From: a virus
IMG/VR virus record: IMGVR_UViG_3300013111_000325
Coordinates: 1-64,000 of that record
Strand: one strand, 5' to 3'
DNA length: 64,000 nt
Both the position numbers and the translations under genes were made by a program. Of this stretch, positions 25,316-32,965 are shown one piece after another. Below the pieces are notes generated by a model. It worked only from the letters and a program-made list of their open reading frames with translations. It ran no database searches and had not been told where the DNA came from. How positions within the stretch are numbered: the first letter of the stretch is position 1; every line of letters starts with the position of its first letter.

Positions 25316-25350
25316 AATAGGTGAGTTCAGCAGGGCTCACCTATTTTTTT
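25316..25350 (+). terminator. Rho-independent terminator after cobS
   Basis: Perfect 10-bp stem AATAGGTGAG/CTCACCTATT with a 10-nt loop, followed by T5. Confidence 0.93.
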
Positions 25351-25369
25351 ATTTACTCGTGAGAAAATC

Positions 25370-25630
25370 ATGGAAATTAATATTAATGGAAACGTGATTG
25401 TGAGACACCAATCAGTTCCCGAATGTCAATGGTGTGATAAAGCAAAAGAATTGTTTGAGGAAAATCAAGAAAAATATACAGTTATATATTCGGATAAACG
25501 ATTTTTTGGAGATTTGATGAAAATCACCAAATCTACTATGGTTCCTCAAATTTTCATCAAAGGAGAGTTTGTAGGTGACTATAATGGTATGGTAGAACAT
25601 TTAGAAAAGGAGAATAATGAAAGTACCTAA
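25370..25630 (+). CDS. grx: Glutaredoxin
   Basis: 86 residues. The active site CQWC (C19, C22) follows VRHQSVPE. The cis-Pro motif is TMVPQIFIKGEFVGDY, then a GM helix. It would supply electrons to ribonucleotide reductase or other thiol enzymes; the window's NrdJ is a class II enzyme that also needs a dithiol donor. It begins a new unit just after the cobS terminator, and an AAGGAG inside its 3' end serves the overlapping downstream ORF. Confidence 0.9.
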   Translation: MEININGNVIVRHQSVPECQWCDKAKELFEENQEKYTVIYSDKRFFGDLMKITKSTMVPQIFIKGEFVGDYNGMVEHLEKENNEST

Positions 25631-25749
25631 TACTAATTGGAAGATTAGAAGTAGAAAAAATGTGGATTGAAGAAGGTAAAAATCAAATTGGTACTGATTC
25701 AGACCCATATGAAATTACTAAACCAGAAAATATTTTAAATAACTTATGA
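25617..25749 (+). pseudogene. Possible small gene broken by two frameshifts
   Basis: A strong AAGGAG 4 nt before ATG 25617 opens MKVPNTNWKIRSRKNVD and then a stop. A second frame reads MWIEEGK, then the first frame again reads NQIGTDSDPYEITKPENIL. The three pieces form one sensible protein of about 43 residues if one-base shifts occurred at the A runs near 25656 and 25680. It could be decay or sequencing error. Confidence 0.35.
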
Positions 25750-25759
25750 TTAGGAGATT

Positions 25760-26773
25760 ATGCATTTAGAAGTGAAAGCAAGTGAATTGCAAAAAATTAA
25801 ATTATTTGTAGCAACACCTATGTATGGTGGACAATGTGCTGGTATGTATTCCAAAGCCGCCATTGACCTTGCTACAATGTGTGCTAACTATGGAGTTGAA
25901 TGTAGATTTTTCTTTATATTCAATGAATCACTCATTACAAGAGCAAGAAATTATCTTGTAGATGAGTTTTTGAGGGCCGAAGAATTTACGCATTTAATGT
26001 TTATAGATGCTGATATTAATTTTAATCCCAAAGATGTGTTGTCTCTCGCAGTGCTTTCACAACAAGAAGATAAACCTATCATTGGTGGTCCGTATGGTAA
26101 AAAATGTATTGCGTGGGAACGTATTCGTACCGCAGTTGACGTAGGCATTGCCGATGAAGATCCTAATGAACTATCAAAGTTTACAGGTGATTTTGTATTT
26201 AACCCTGTTCAAGGAACGAAAGAACTTCAAATTCATGAACCAGTAGAAGTATTAGAAATTGGTACAGGTTTTATGATGTGTAGACGAGAAGTATTTTCGC
26301 AATGGAAAGAGGCTTATCCTCAATTTGAGTACAAACCTGATCATAATCGTTCCGAACATTTCAAGGGTGATCGATACATTCATGCATATTTTGATACTGT
26401 TATCGATAATGAAAAATATATGCCTATGGGATCATCTAATAATTCAGATCGATATTTATCAGAAGATTATTCTTTTTGTCAATTGGCAAGACATATTGGT
26501 ATTAAGATTTGGTTATGTCCATGGATGAAACTCGGACATATCGGTACATATGTTTTTGATGGTACTATGGCAGATCTTGGCAGAGTTGATACATCTAATG
26601 CTTGGGCTCATAAAAATATGCAACAAGCACAACAAATGAGAAATGATAGAAAAACAGAAATTGAAAACGCAAGAGCGGTTCAAGAGATTGAGAACATAGA
26701 AAAACAAAGCGAAACAAGAAAGGAACGAAGATCAAAGGTAAAAAAGAAAAAAATAATTGACAAACGAATTTAA
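25760..26773 (+). CDS. GT-A-type glycosyltransferase-like protein
   Basis: 337 residues. The opening KLFVATPMYGGQCAGMY and the DxD-containing segment HLMFIDADINFNPKDVLSLA are typical of GT-A nucleotide-sugar transferases. A later LEIGTGFMMCRREVF and LSEDYSFCQLARHIG continue the family's acceptor-site pattern. The C-terminal 50 residues are a highly charged coil. Its 3' end contains the -35 of the clamp promoter. The acceptor is unknown. Confidence 0.78.
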   Translation: MHLEVKASELQKIKLFVATPMYGGQCAGMYSKAAIDLATMCANYGVECRFFFIFNESLITRARNYLVDEFLRAEEFTHLMFIDADINFNPKDVLSLAVLSQQEDKPIIGGPYGKKCIAWERIRTAVDVGIADEDPNELSKFTGDFVFNPVQGTKELQIHEPVEVLEIGTGFMMCRREVFSQWKEAYPQFEYKPDHNRSEHFKGDRYIHAYFDTVIDNEKYMPMGSSNNSDRYLSEDYSFCQLARHIGIKIWLCPWMKLGHIGTYVFDGTMADLGRVDTSNAWAHKNMQQAQQMRNDRKTEIENARAVQEIENIEKQSETRKERRSKVKKKKIIDKRI

Positions 26774-26784
26774 TATGTTATAAT
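26757..26784 (+). promoter_or_regulatory. sigma70-type promoter for gene 45
   Basis: TTGACA, 16 nt, TATAAT, 31 nt before the clamp gene. Fully consensus hexamers. Confidence 0.88.
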
Positions 26785-26815
26785 ATACACATTACTAATT
26801 CAATATGGAGTTATT

Positions 26816-27484
26816 ATGAAATTAAGTGAAGAAACCCTTGCGGTTCTTAAAAACTTTTCTGCCATTAATAATGGTATCTTTTTTGAGCAAGGTAAAACAA
26901 TCAAAACAGTATCGCCACAAAAGTCGATACTAGTAGATGCAACGGTAGAAGAAGAATTTCCTTCTGATTTCGGTATCTACGACCTCAACAAATTTCTAGG
27001 TGCTCATTCTTTATTTGAGAGTCCTGAAATTTCATTTGAGGACAAATATCTAACTCTCACAAGTGACAAAACACAAGTAAATTATTCTTATTGTGATATA
27101 AGTTCAGTTGTGAGACCACCTAACAAAGAGGTAGCATTGCCTTCTGTAGATGTGACATTCAAGATGTCAAACACCGTGTATGATTCGGTAGTCAAGGCGG
27201 CACTTGTTCTGGGCGTGCCAGAGATTGCAATTGTTGGTGACAGTTCTCGTATCAAACTTGTTGCAAGTGAAAGCAAAAACACTATGAGTAACAAGTTCAG
27301 TTATGATATCGATGAAACTGATAAAACATTTTCTATGATTTTCAAGGTAGAAAATTTCAGTAAATTGATGAGTAGAAATTATATTGTATCTGTTTCTGCT
27401 CGTGGTCTTTCCAAATTTGAATCTGATGACGGTAAATTAACATATTATGTAGCAATTGAACCAAACTCAAATTTTGAGGGTTAA
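26816..27484 (+). CDS. 45: Sliding clamp, T4 gp45
   Basis: 222 residues (T4: 228). Trimeric processivity ring for the polymerase and co-activator of late transcription with gp55. Recognised by LSEETLAVLKNFSAINNGIF, FGIYDLNKFLGAHSLF, and SKNTMSNKFSYDIDETDKT, as in other gp45 proteins. GGAG lies just before the start. It leads the coupled clamp/clamp-loader/RegA/dUTPase unit. Confidence 0.93.
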   Translation: MKLSEETLAVLKNFSAINNGIFFEQGKTIKTVSPQKSILVDATVEEEFPSDFGIYDLNKFLGAHSLFESPEISFEDKYLTLTSDKTQVNYSYCDISSVVRPPNKEVALPSVDVTFKMSNTVYDSVVKAALVLGVPEIAIVGDSSRIKLVASESKNTMSNKFSYDIDETDKTFSMIFKVENFSKLMSRNYIVSVSARGLSKFESDDGKLTYYVAIEPNSNFEG

Positions 27485-28428
27485 TGCAAAATCGTGAATC
27501 ATTTCTTTGGGTTGAAAAATATCGGCCTAAAGAAATTTCGGAATGTATCCTACCAGACCATATTAAGCAAACATTTGAGGGTATCAAATCTCAAGGTCGT
27601 ATTCCTAATCTCATTCTCAATGGCGGTCCAGGTACTGGTAAAACTACTATTGCCAAAGCACTTTGTAATGAGGTTGGGTGTGATTATTTGTTTATTAATG
27701 GATCTGAAGAATCAGGTATTGATGTTCTGCGAACTAAAATTCGTGGTTATGCTTCTACTATGAGTTTTGATGGTGGTAGTAAAGTCGTAATACTTGATGA
27801 AGCAGATTATCTCAATCCACAATCTACACAACCTGCTTTGAGAGCCTTTATTGAAGAGTTTGAGAAGCATTGTACTTTTATTTTTACGTGTAATTATTCA
27901 AATCGTATTATATCACCATTGCATTCAAGATGTCAGGTCATTGACTTCAAGGTTGTTGCTGATGACAAGCAACGAATGGCTGGTGCATTTATGAAACGTG
28001 TTGGATATATATTAGACGAAGAGAAGATAGAGTACGATAAAAAGGTAGTTGCTGAAGTTATTATGAAACATTTTCCTGATAACAGGAGAGTGCTAAATGA
28101 ACTTCAGAAATACTCATCATCTGGTAAAATTGATGCTGGTATTCTCTCTCAGGTTGCCGAAGTCAATCTTAAAGAATTGATGTGGGCACTCAAAGAGAAA
28201 AAGTTTAATGATGTTCGTAAATGGGTTGCAGATAATGTTGATAATGATCCACAGAAAATCTTTCGCAAGATCTATGATGTTGCTTCCGAGTATGTCCAAC
28301 AATCTTCAATTCCGCAATTAATATTAATACTGGCAGACTATCAATATAAATCTGCATTTGCGGCCGATCAAGAATTAAATCTAGTGGCTTGTCTTACAGA
28401 AGTTATGGTAGAATGTCAGTTCAATTAA
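27484..28428 (+). CDS. 44: Clamp loader large subunit, T4 gp44
   Basis: 314 residues (T4: 319). Contains WVEKYRPKEISECILP, Walker A GGPGTGKTT, Walker B VVILDEADYL and the SRC motif LHSRCQVIDF. It loads gp45 with gp62. The ATG overlaps the gp45 stop (TAATG). Unlike in T4, gene 62 does not follow directly; two accessory genes intervene. Confidence 0.95.
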   Translation: MQNRESFLWVEKYRPKEISECILPDHIKQTFEGIKSQGRIPNLILNGGPGTGKTTIAKALCNEVGCDYLFINGSEESGIDVLRTKIRGYASTMSFDGGSKVVILDEADYLNPQSTQPALRAFIEEFEKHCTFIFTCNYSNRIISPLHSRCQVIDFKVVADDKQRMAGAFMKRVGYILDEEKIEYDKKVVAEVIMKHFPDNRRVLNELQKYSSSGKIDAGILSQVAEVNLKELMWALKEKKFNDVRKWVADNVDNDPQKIFRKIYDVASEYVQQSSIPQLILILADYQYKSAFAADQELNLVACLTEVMVECQFN

Positions 28429-28436
28429 GGAACTAA

Positions 28437-28859
28437 ATGTTTAAGCAATCAATACTTGCTATGGCTTTGGTGATAGGTATTGGTTATGGATGCACTCAAA
28501 AACCTGAAGAAATCAAACCTGCAGATAATGCTACGGTTTCTTTACCTCAAAAACAATTTGGTTGGCCGGAAGAACGAAAGCAATACTGGGTATCAGTATA
28601 TTTTTCAAAGATGTCTTGGGATCCAAACATTAGAGCAAGAATGTTACCGGAGACCCTTTTTAAGGTTGTTGTATGTATCGTAGAAACTATGGAGCAAAGA
28701 TATGATATTGAAACTTGGGAAAAATCTATAACCCTAGAAAATGCCGCCCAACACTATAAACAAGAGTTGTGGCAAGTATCTTATAATTGTTCAGTACAAG
28801 GTTTTCAAGAACAACAAAAAAGATTAATGGAACAACCAACTCTACAAAATATGATGTAA
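28437..28859 (+). CDS. Putative exported lipoprotein
   Basis: 140 residues. The N-terminus has a positive residue, a hydrophobic stretch (ILAMALVIGIG) and Cys at 19 in GYGC, which resembles but does not fully fit a lipobox. The mature part has four Cys and is helical (NIRARMLPETLFKVVVCIVE). It may be a periplasmic or outer-membrane protein changing host properties, such as exclusion. It is inserted between gp44 and gp62, so it probably arrived later. Function unknown. Confidence 0.55.
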   Translation: MFKQSILAMALVIGIGYGCTQKPEEIKPADNATVSLPQKQFGWPEERKQYWVSVYFSKMSWDPNIRARMLPETLFKVVVCIVETMEQRYDIETWEKSITLENAAQHYKQELWQVSYNCSVQGFQEQQKRLMEQPTLQNMM

Positions 28860-28860
28860 A

Positions 28861-29613
28861 ATGAATTTTCATGAATTGATTGATGAGGCAGAGAAATCTT
28901 ATCAAACGAATAAAGATTTCTCTGCCTTTAGAGATGATGATTTTTATTGGTTCATAAGAGAAGGTGGTGATTTAGATTTTGTGAATCTTAAATATGCTTT
29001 TGATCATGATTCTAGATTTTTTTCTCAATTAATATCTGTAAAAAAATCTTTATTTGGATACTCAAACAAACAAGATTATCGTCTTATTGATAGAGATGAT
29101 AGTAGAGATATATTAAATTCAACATTCATTTTTTCAGATAATAAATCACATAAAAATATAGTAGAGATAGGTTCTGCATGGGGAAATGTTTATTGATTGG
29201 TGCATGATCTTGTAGAACATGAGAAATGGATTTCAATTGATTTACCTTGTGTTTTAGATTTACAAAAATGGTATTTAAGTAATGAAATTTCTGATATAGA
29301 TAAACTTGACTTTCAATCTGCACATAATTATAATGTGCCTGACAATATAGATTTAGTGATTGCAACCCATAGTTTAAGTCAGGTAACAGATGAGAGTTTT
29401 GATTTATATTATAATAAAATATTATCAAAAGCAAAATACATTTTCTATGCTACAAATCCTTGGTACATGGGTACTATGCCTCATACATTTTTAGCAGAAG
29501 CAATTTTGACAGACAGAGAGAAACAAATTGAAAAACAATTTGATGTAATCAAAAATTATGATATCGAAAGAATAACGACAAAAATGTATAGGAATAAAAA
29601 TGACGCCATTTGA
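28861..29613 (+). pseudogene. Sugar O-methyltransferase-like gene with an in-frame TGA
   Basis: One continuous frame of 251 codons broken only by TGA at 29194-29196. Before it, the sequence ends with the SAM-binding block IVEIGSAWGNVY; after it comes LVHDLVEHEKWISIDLPC, then DLVIATHSLSQV and YIFYATNPWY. Together these form one class I methyltransferase like phage-borne sugar O-methyltransferases. TGG or CGA to TGA by one transition would explain it. Alternatives are read-through or a sequencing error. Other genes here use TGA as a normal stop. Confidence 0.75.
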
Positions 29614-29995
29614 TTTTCTGAATGAAATAAATCAAGGTAAAAAAGACCTGATGGTTGATGATATTGATCAGCAGGTTGAAAAACAATATAATCCTTTCAT
29701 TATTAATCGTGGTCTATCGTATTTTCTTGACACTATTATGGATGCAAATGAGATGAATATTCGGCATCACCTTGACAAGAAACTACAAAACGCCTACTTA
29801 CTAAATATCATAAGGAAGAAGAAACGATTCTCTAAATGGTACAAAGCAGAAAAATCTGAATTATTAGAAATCGTTATGGAATTTTATGGTTATAGTATTA
29901 AACGAGCAAAAGAAGTTTTACCCTTATTGACAACCGAAGATATAGAACAGATGAAGATAGTTTTAGATAAGGGCGGAATGAAAGGAGTGAAATGA
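29600..29995 (+). CDS. 62: Clamp loader small subunit, T4 gp62
   Basis: 131 residues (T4: 187; marine relatives are shorter). NPFIINRGLSYFLDTIMDAN, then MNIRHHLDKKLQNAYLL and RKKKRFSKWYKAEK, are characteristic of the marine gp62 form. With gp44 it loads the clamp. It overlaps the broken methyltransferase by 14 nt and regA by 4 nt, keeping coupled translation. Confidence 0.88.
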   Translation: MTPFDFLNEINQGKKDLMVDDIDQQVEKQYNPFIINRGLSYFLDTIMDANEMNIRHHLDKKLQNAYLLNIIRKKKRFSKWYKAEKSELLEIVMEFYGYSIKRAKEVLPLLTTEDIEQMKIVLDKGGMKGVK

Positions 29996-30390
29996 CTTAT
30001 GGTGTTGACCAAATGATAGAGGTCACTATAAAGGAATCGGATGACTTCCTTAAAATCAAAGAAACACTAACACGTATTGGTGTCGCATCACGCAAAGACA
30101 AGACATTATATCAGTCTTGTCATATTCTACACAAACAACAGAAATATTATATTGTGCATTTCAAGGAATTGTTTGCACTAGATGGTAAGCCTACAAATTT
30201 TTCAGAGAATGATATTGCAAGAAGAAATACAATCACAAATCTTTTAGCAGAATGGGAATTGCTTACAATAGTTGAACCAGAAAAAACAAAAGATCCTGTT
30301 GTATCTCTCAATCAATTAAAAATACTTTCATTTTCAGAGAAAGAAGAGTGGATACTTACTCCCAAATATAACATTGGTAAAAAAACATAA
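29992..30390 (+). CDS. regA: RegA translational repressor
   Basis: 132 residues. From Met8, MIEVTIKESDDFLKIKETL and TLYQSCHILHKQQKYYIVHFKEL closely match T4 RegA (MIEITLKKPEDFLKVKETL and YQSCHIL). RegA binds the start regions of phage early mRNAs and blocks ribosomes. AAGGAG 4 nt before ATG 29992 selects this start, adding seven residues over T4. It sits after 62 as in T4. Confidence 0.92.
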   Translation: MTYGVDQMIEVTIKESDDFLKIKETLTRIGVASRKDKTLYQSCHILHKQQKYYIVHFKELFALDGKPTNFSENDIARRNTITNLLAEWELLTIVEPEKTKDPVVSLNQLKILSFSEKEEWILTPKYNIGKKT

Positions 30391-30911
30391 TGAGCATTGT
30401 AAAAATTCAACAGAAACTAGGAGTATTCTGTTTACATGATGATATTGAGATCCCATCATTGGCAACAGAAAAATCTGCATGTTTTGACCTTAAAGCATAT
30501 CTTAAAAAAGATGCAAAACTTTTAGCATTCAATCAATATAATCACAAAAAAGAAGTTACACTCAAAGGTGATCATCTTGAAATGATACCTAAATGGAGAT
30601 ATTTAATATCTACAGGATTGATATTTGATATTCCTCCAGGATATTATATAAAAGTACATCCACGATCTGGTAATGCCTTAAAAAAGGGATTGGTCACTGC
30701 AAATAATACAGGTATTATAGATGAAGATTATGTAGAAGAATGTAATTGTATAATGATTAATTTATCAGATGATCCTTATATAATAGAACATGGTGATAGA
30801 ATAGCACAAGCAGAACTTAGACAAACCGAATCATATGTGATAGGTCGTATTAATAATAGACCTTTACAAAAGACTGAAAGAGATGGTGGATTTGGATCCA
30901 CAGGAACTTGA
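30390..30911 (+). CDS. dut: dUTPase (dUTP diphosphatase)
   Basis: 173 residues. The motifs are SACFDLKAYL (I), HPRSGNALKKG (II), ANNTGIIDEDYVEE (III), DRIAQAEL (IV) and ERDGGFGSTGT (V, the flexible C-terminal arm). It hydrolyses dUTP to dUMP for ThyX and keeps uracil out of DNA. An insertion near residues 45-70 makes it longer than simple trimeric dUTPases. It is coupled to regA (TAATG). The next unit's promoter overlaps its last codons. Confidence 0.9.
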   Translation: MSIVKIQQKLGVFCLHDDIEIPSLATEKSACFDLKAYLKKDAKLLAFNQYNHKKEVTLKGDHLEMIPKWRYLISTGLIFDIPPGYYIKVHPRSGNALKKGLVTANNTGIIDEDYVEECNCIMINLSDDPYIIEHGDRIAQAELRQTESYVIGRINNRPLQKTERDGGFGSTGT

Positions 30912-30935
30912 CAAATCCGAAATTTGTGTTATAAT
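30908..30935 (+). promoter_or_regulatory. sigma70-type promoter for hsp20
   Basis: TTGACA, 16 nt, TATAAT: both hexamers are consensus. The -35 overlaps the dUTPase stop codon. Confidence 0.88.
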
Positions 30936-30939
30936 TTAT

Positions 30940-30947
30940 TATAAATA
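30940..30947 (+). promoter_or_regulatory. Late promoter (TATAAATA) in tandem, hsp20
   Basis: An exact TATAAATA 5 nt after the sigma70 -10, so hsp20 should be read both early and late. Both start sites would keep the whole hairpin leader. Confidence 0.7.
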
Positions 30948-30963
30948 GAATTATAGTTGTTAT

Positions 30964-31060
30964 GAGATGTGCCAATATTGGACATCTCTTATCGTGGCAT
31001 ATTGCCACACGGAGTTAGCCTATGCGTAACTCCAAAATTAATCTCGCTAATATAGGAGAT
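30964..31060 (+). promoter_or_regulatory. Four-hairpin 5' leader of hsp20, candidate RNA thermometer
   Basis: Stem 1 is GAGATGT/ACATCTC (30964-30988, with inner CCA/TGG). Stem 2 is GTGGCA/TGCCAC (30994-31008). Stem 3 is GGAGTTA/TAACTCC (31011-31033). The last stem, ATCTC (31041-31045) with GAGAT (31056-31060), covers the AGGAG ribosome site and is weak (5 bp, AU-containing). This is the architecture of ROSE-type heat sensors, although their sequence motifs are not present. Confidence 0.55.
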
Positions 31061-31064
31061 AATT

Positions 31065-31547
31065 ATGTTGAATCGAGAAATGGCTATAACATTCCCCAAT
31101 AACATCCGAGATTTTGAAAGAGCATTCCAGACAAGTGTTGGATTAGACTCTTTATTCTCCCGTCTATTTGATGTTGATCCTGGTACTACAAGTTCAGGAT
31201 ACCCTCCATATAACATCAAAAAAACTGGTGAGTATGCATATCAAATTGAGATGGCACTCGCTGGATTCTCTAAAGACGAATTACAGGTAGAAGTGGCGGA
31301 CGGCACACTTTCAATTAAGACCGTTCCCTCTGAAAAAGAGGAAGGAAATGACTTCCTTCATCGTGGAATTGCCAAGAGGCAATTTTCTCGCAGATTTACC
31401 CTATCCGACGATGTGGTCGTGAAGGGTGCAGACCTGTATAACGGGCTTCTTACTATTGACTTGGAAAGAGTAATTCCTGAGGAAAAGAAACCTCGTGAAA
31501 TTCCAATCAATGATGGAGTGAAAGTTGTAGATCATAAAGTAGTATAA
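31065..31547 (+). CDS. hsp20: Small heat shock protein Hsp20
   Basis: 160 residues. The alpha-crystallin domain covers about 45-140 (EYAYQIEMALAGFSKDELQV, DFLHRGIAKRQFSRRFTL, YNGLLTIDLER). The C-terminal I-x-I anchor is REIPIND. It is an ATP-independent holdase that prevents aggregation, perhaps of phage structural proteins late in infection. Hsp20 genes are common in marine T4-like phages. It has tandem early and late promoters, a structured leader and its own terminator. Confidence 0.95.
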   Translation: MLNREMAITFPNNIRDFERAFQTSVGLDSLFSRLFDVDPGTTSSGYPPYNIKKTGEYAYQIEMALAGFSKDELQVEVADGTLSIKTVPSEKEEGNDFLHRGIAKRQFSRRFTLSDDVVVKGADLYNGLLTIDLERVIPEEKKPREIPINDGVKVVDHKVV

Positions 31548-31554
31548 CTTTTGG

Positions 31555-31578
31555 GGCGGTCTTCGGACCGCCTTTTTT
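31555..31578 (+). terminator. Rho-independent terminator after hsp20
   Basis: GGCGGTC-TTCG-GACCGCC perfect stem with UUCG tetraloop, then TTTTTT. Confidence 0.96.
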
Positions 31579-31632
31579 AGGAGTATATTTGAAAAATTTT
31601 AACACACACAAACACACACATAAGGAGAAATT

Positions 31633-31863
31633 ATGTCTAGTAATCCATTTGAACTACGTTTTAAACTCTTAGAAATGGCGCAAAATTATCTCAATGATAA
31701 TTATGCTAGATCCGAAAATATGATGTATCAACTATGGGATGAAGCAAAGGCTCATGGTGATGCAAACATGAAATTATGGAAAGAACTTCAACCCGAATCA
31801 TATACCATTGATGATATTAAGAAGAAAGCATCTGAATTGTATGAATTCGTAGAGAAGAAATAA
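31633..31863 (+). CDS. Small conserved-looking protein
   Basis: 76 residues with AAGGAG before the ATG and a terminator right after the stop, so it is a separate monocistronic unit. Helical: FELRFKLLEMAQNYLNDNYA then LWDEAKAHGDANMKLW and IKKKASELYEFVEKK. No motif. Its own terminator suggests strong independent expression. No clear promoter is seen in the AC-repeat-containing gap (ACACACA near 31603). Confidence 0.6.
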   Translation: MSSNPFELRFKLLEMAQNYLNDNYARSENMMYQLWDEAKAHGDANMKLWKELQPESYTIDDIKKKASELYEFVEKK

Positions 31864-31877
31864 TTTTTCAAAAATTG

Positions 31878-31910
31878 GGAAGGAAATACTTATACATTTC
31901 CTTCCTTTTT
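31878..31910 (+). terminator. Rho-independent terminator
   Basis: GGAAGGAAAT/ATTTCCTTCC 10-bp stem, 8-nt loop, then TTTTT. Confidence 0.95.
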
Positions 31911-31933
31911 GTTAACAAAAAAAAGTAGAAAAT

Positions 31934-32500
31934 ATGTTATCGTTTAATACATACATTACAGAGTCTAGTCTTTCCAGAATTATGACCCATGTAGAGAAAA
32001 CAGAAAATTTTGGTGTAATGTCACCTTTTAGAAAAGAATTTTCTAATAAAGAAAATCTTGAGCGTTATAAAGAACTCAAAAAAATAGTCAGAGATAATGG
32101 TTATGGTTTTATTGAAATGAAAGGCGGTTATCAAGAAGAAGATGGATTTGTTAATGAAAAATCTTTATTTATTCCTAATATTAGACAAAAAGAAATGATA
32201 GAGTTGGGTAAGAAATATGACCAACATTCAGTAATTATAAAGGATAGACAAACCTTTGCAATGATAGGTACAAATAAAAGTGCAGGAATTGGTAAAGTAT
32301 TAGATAAATTTGATGTGAAAGGAAGAAATATTACCATAGATGATGTTGGGAATAAATTTAAAGATTTCTTTTCTCGTCTACTGAAGGGTTCTCATAGAGG
32401 AAAAAAATTCTTATTTAAAATGCAAGAAAAAAATGAAACAAGTATGTATTATTATAAAAAACATGGGCCCCAATGGGTTACCATTTTAGAAGAGGATTAA
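31934..32500 (+). CDS. DUF3293-like protein with a capsid-targeting-like N-terminus
   Basis: 188 residues. The start MLSFNTYITESSL resembles the T4 internal-protein signal (M-x-x-[YF]-x-x-F/Y-I-x-E), with a candidate gp21 site I-T-E|S after Glu10. The segment KGGYQEEDGFVNEKSLFIPN, then KKYDQHSVIIKDRQT, is similar to DUF3293 proteins. If cleaved, the protein would be packaged and injected. The function is unknown. It overlaps no neighbour and is followed directly by the peptidase. Confidence 0.6.
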   Translation: MLSFNTYITESSLSRIMTHVEKTENFGVMSPFRKEFSNKENLERYKELKKIVRDNGYGFIEMKGGYQEEDGFVNEKSLFIPNIRQKEMIELGKKYDQHSVIIKDRQTFAMIGTNKSAGIGKVLDKFDVKGRNITIDDVGNKFKDFFSRLLKGSHRGKKFLFKMQEKNETSMYYYKKHGPQWVTILEED

Positions 32501-32965
32501 ATGAAACTGACAAAGAATTTTTCGTTAAAAGAAATGACATTTTCAGATACCGCTATTCGTAGAAACATACCTAATGAACCTACGATGGAAGAAGTTGTCA
32601 ATTTAACAAATCTTTGTTGCTATATTCTTCAACCTGTCAGAGAGCATTTCGGTAAAGCAGTCCGTATTAACTCTGGTTTCAGGTCAGTTAAATTATGTGA
32701 AGCAGTGGGAAGTTCAAGTAAATCACAACATGCAAAAGGCCAAGCCGCCGATTTTGAGATCAATGGACTATCAAATAAAGAATTAGCGACATGGATTTAT
32801 AAAAACTGTGATTTTGACCAGATTATACTAGAATTTCACGATCCAGAGGGCGATCCAAATAGTGGATGGGTCCATTGTTCGTACAGAAATGATGGGTCTA
32901 ATCGCCATAATGGATTAATTATAAACGCAAAAACTAAAGGCAAGTATTTGCCATGGAAACCGTAA
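32501..32965 (+). CDS. M15 peptidase, endolysin candidate
   Basis: 154 residues. The zinc site is SQHAKGQAADFEI (His and Asp) with WVHCSYRN (second His), and the preceding INSGFRSVKL is typical of peptidase M15_3. It cleaves peptidoglycan peptide cross-links. The compact length without signal peptide or wall-binding domain fits a phage endolysin for Gram-negative hosts. An overlapping small membrane ORF follows directly. Confidence 0.88.
   Translation: MKLTKNFSLKEMTFSDTAIRRNIPNEPTMEEVVNLTNLCCYILQPVREHFGKAVRINSGFRSVKLCEAVGSSSKSQHAKGQAADFEINGLSNKELATWIYKNCDFDQIILEFHDPEGDPNSGWVHCSYRNDGSNRHNGLIINAKTKGKYLPWKP

Noticed and set aside
25303-25318. TTGACA and TATAAT after cobS
   Set aside because: Only 4 nt separate the hexamers, and they overlap the terminator stem; not a promoter.
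29194-29196. TGA reassigned to Trp in this phage
   Set aside because: Many intact genes end in TGA (for example 11988, 12178, 63686), so the standard code applies.
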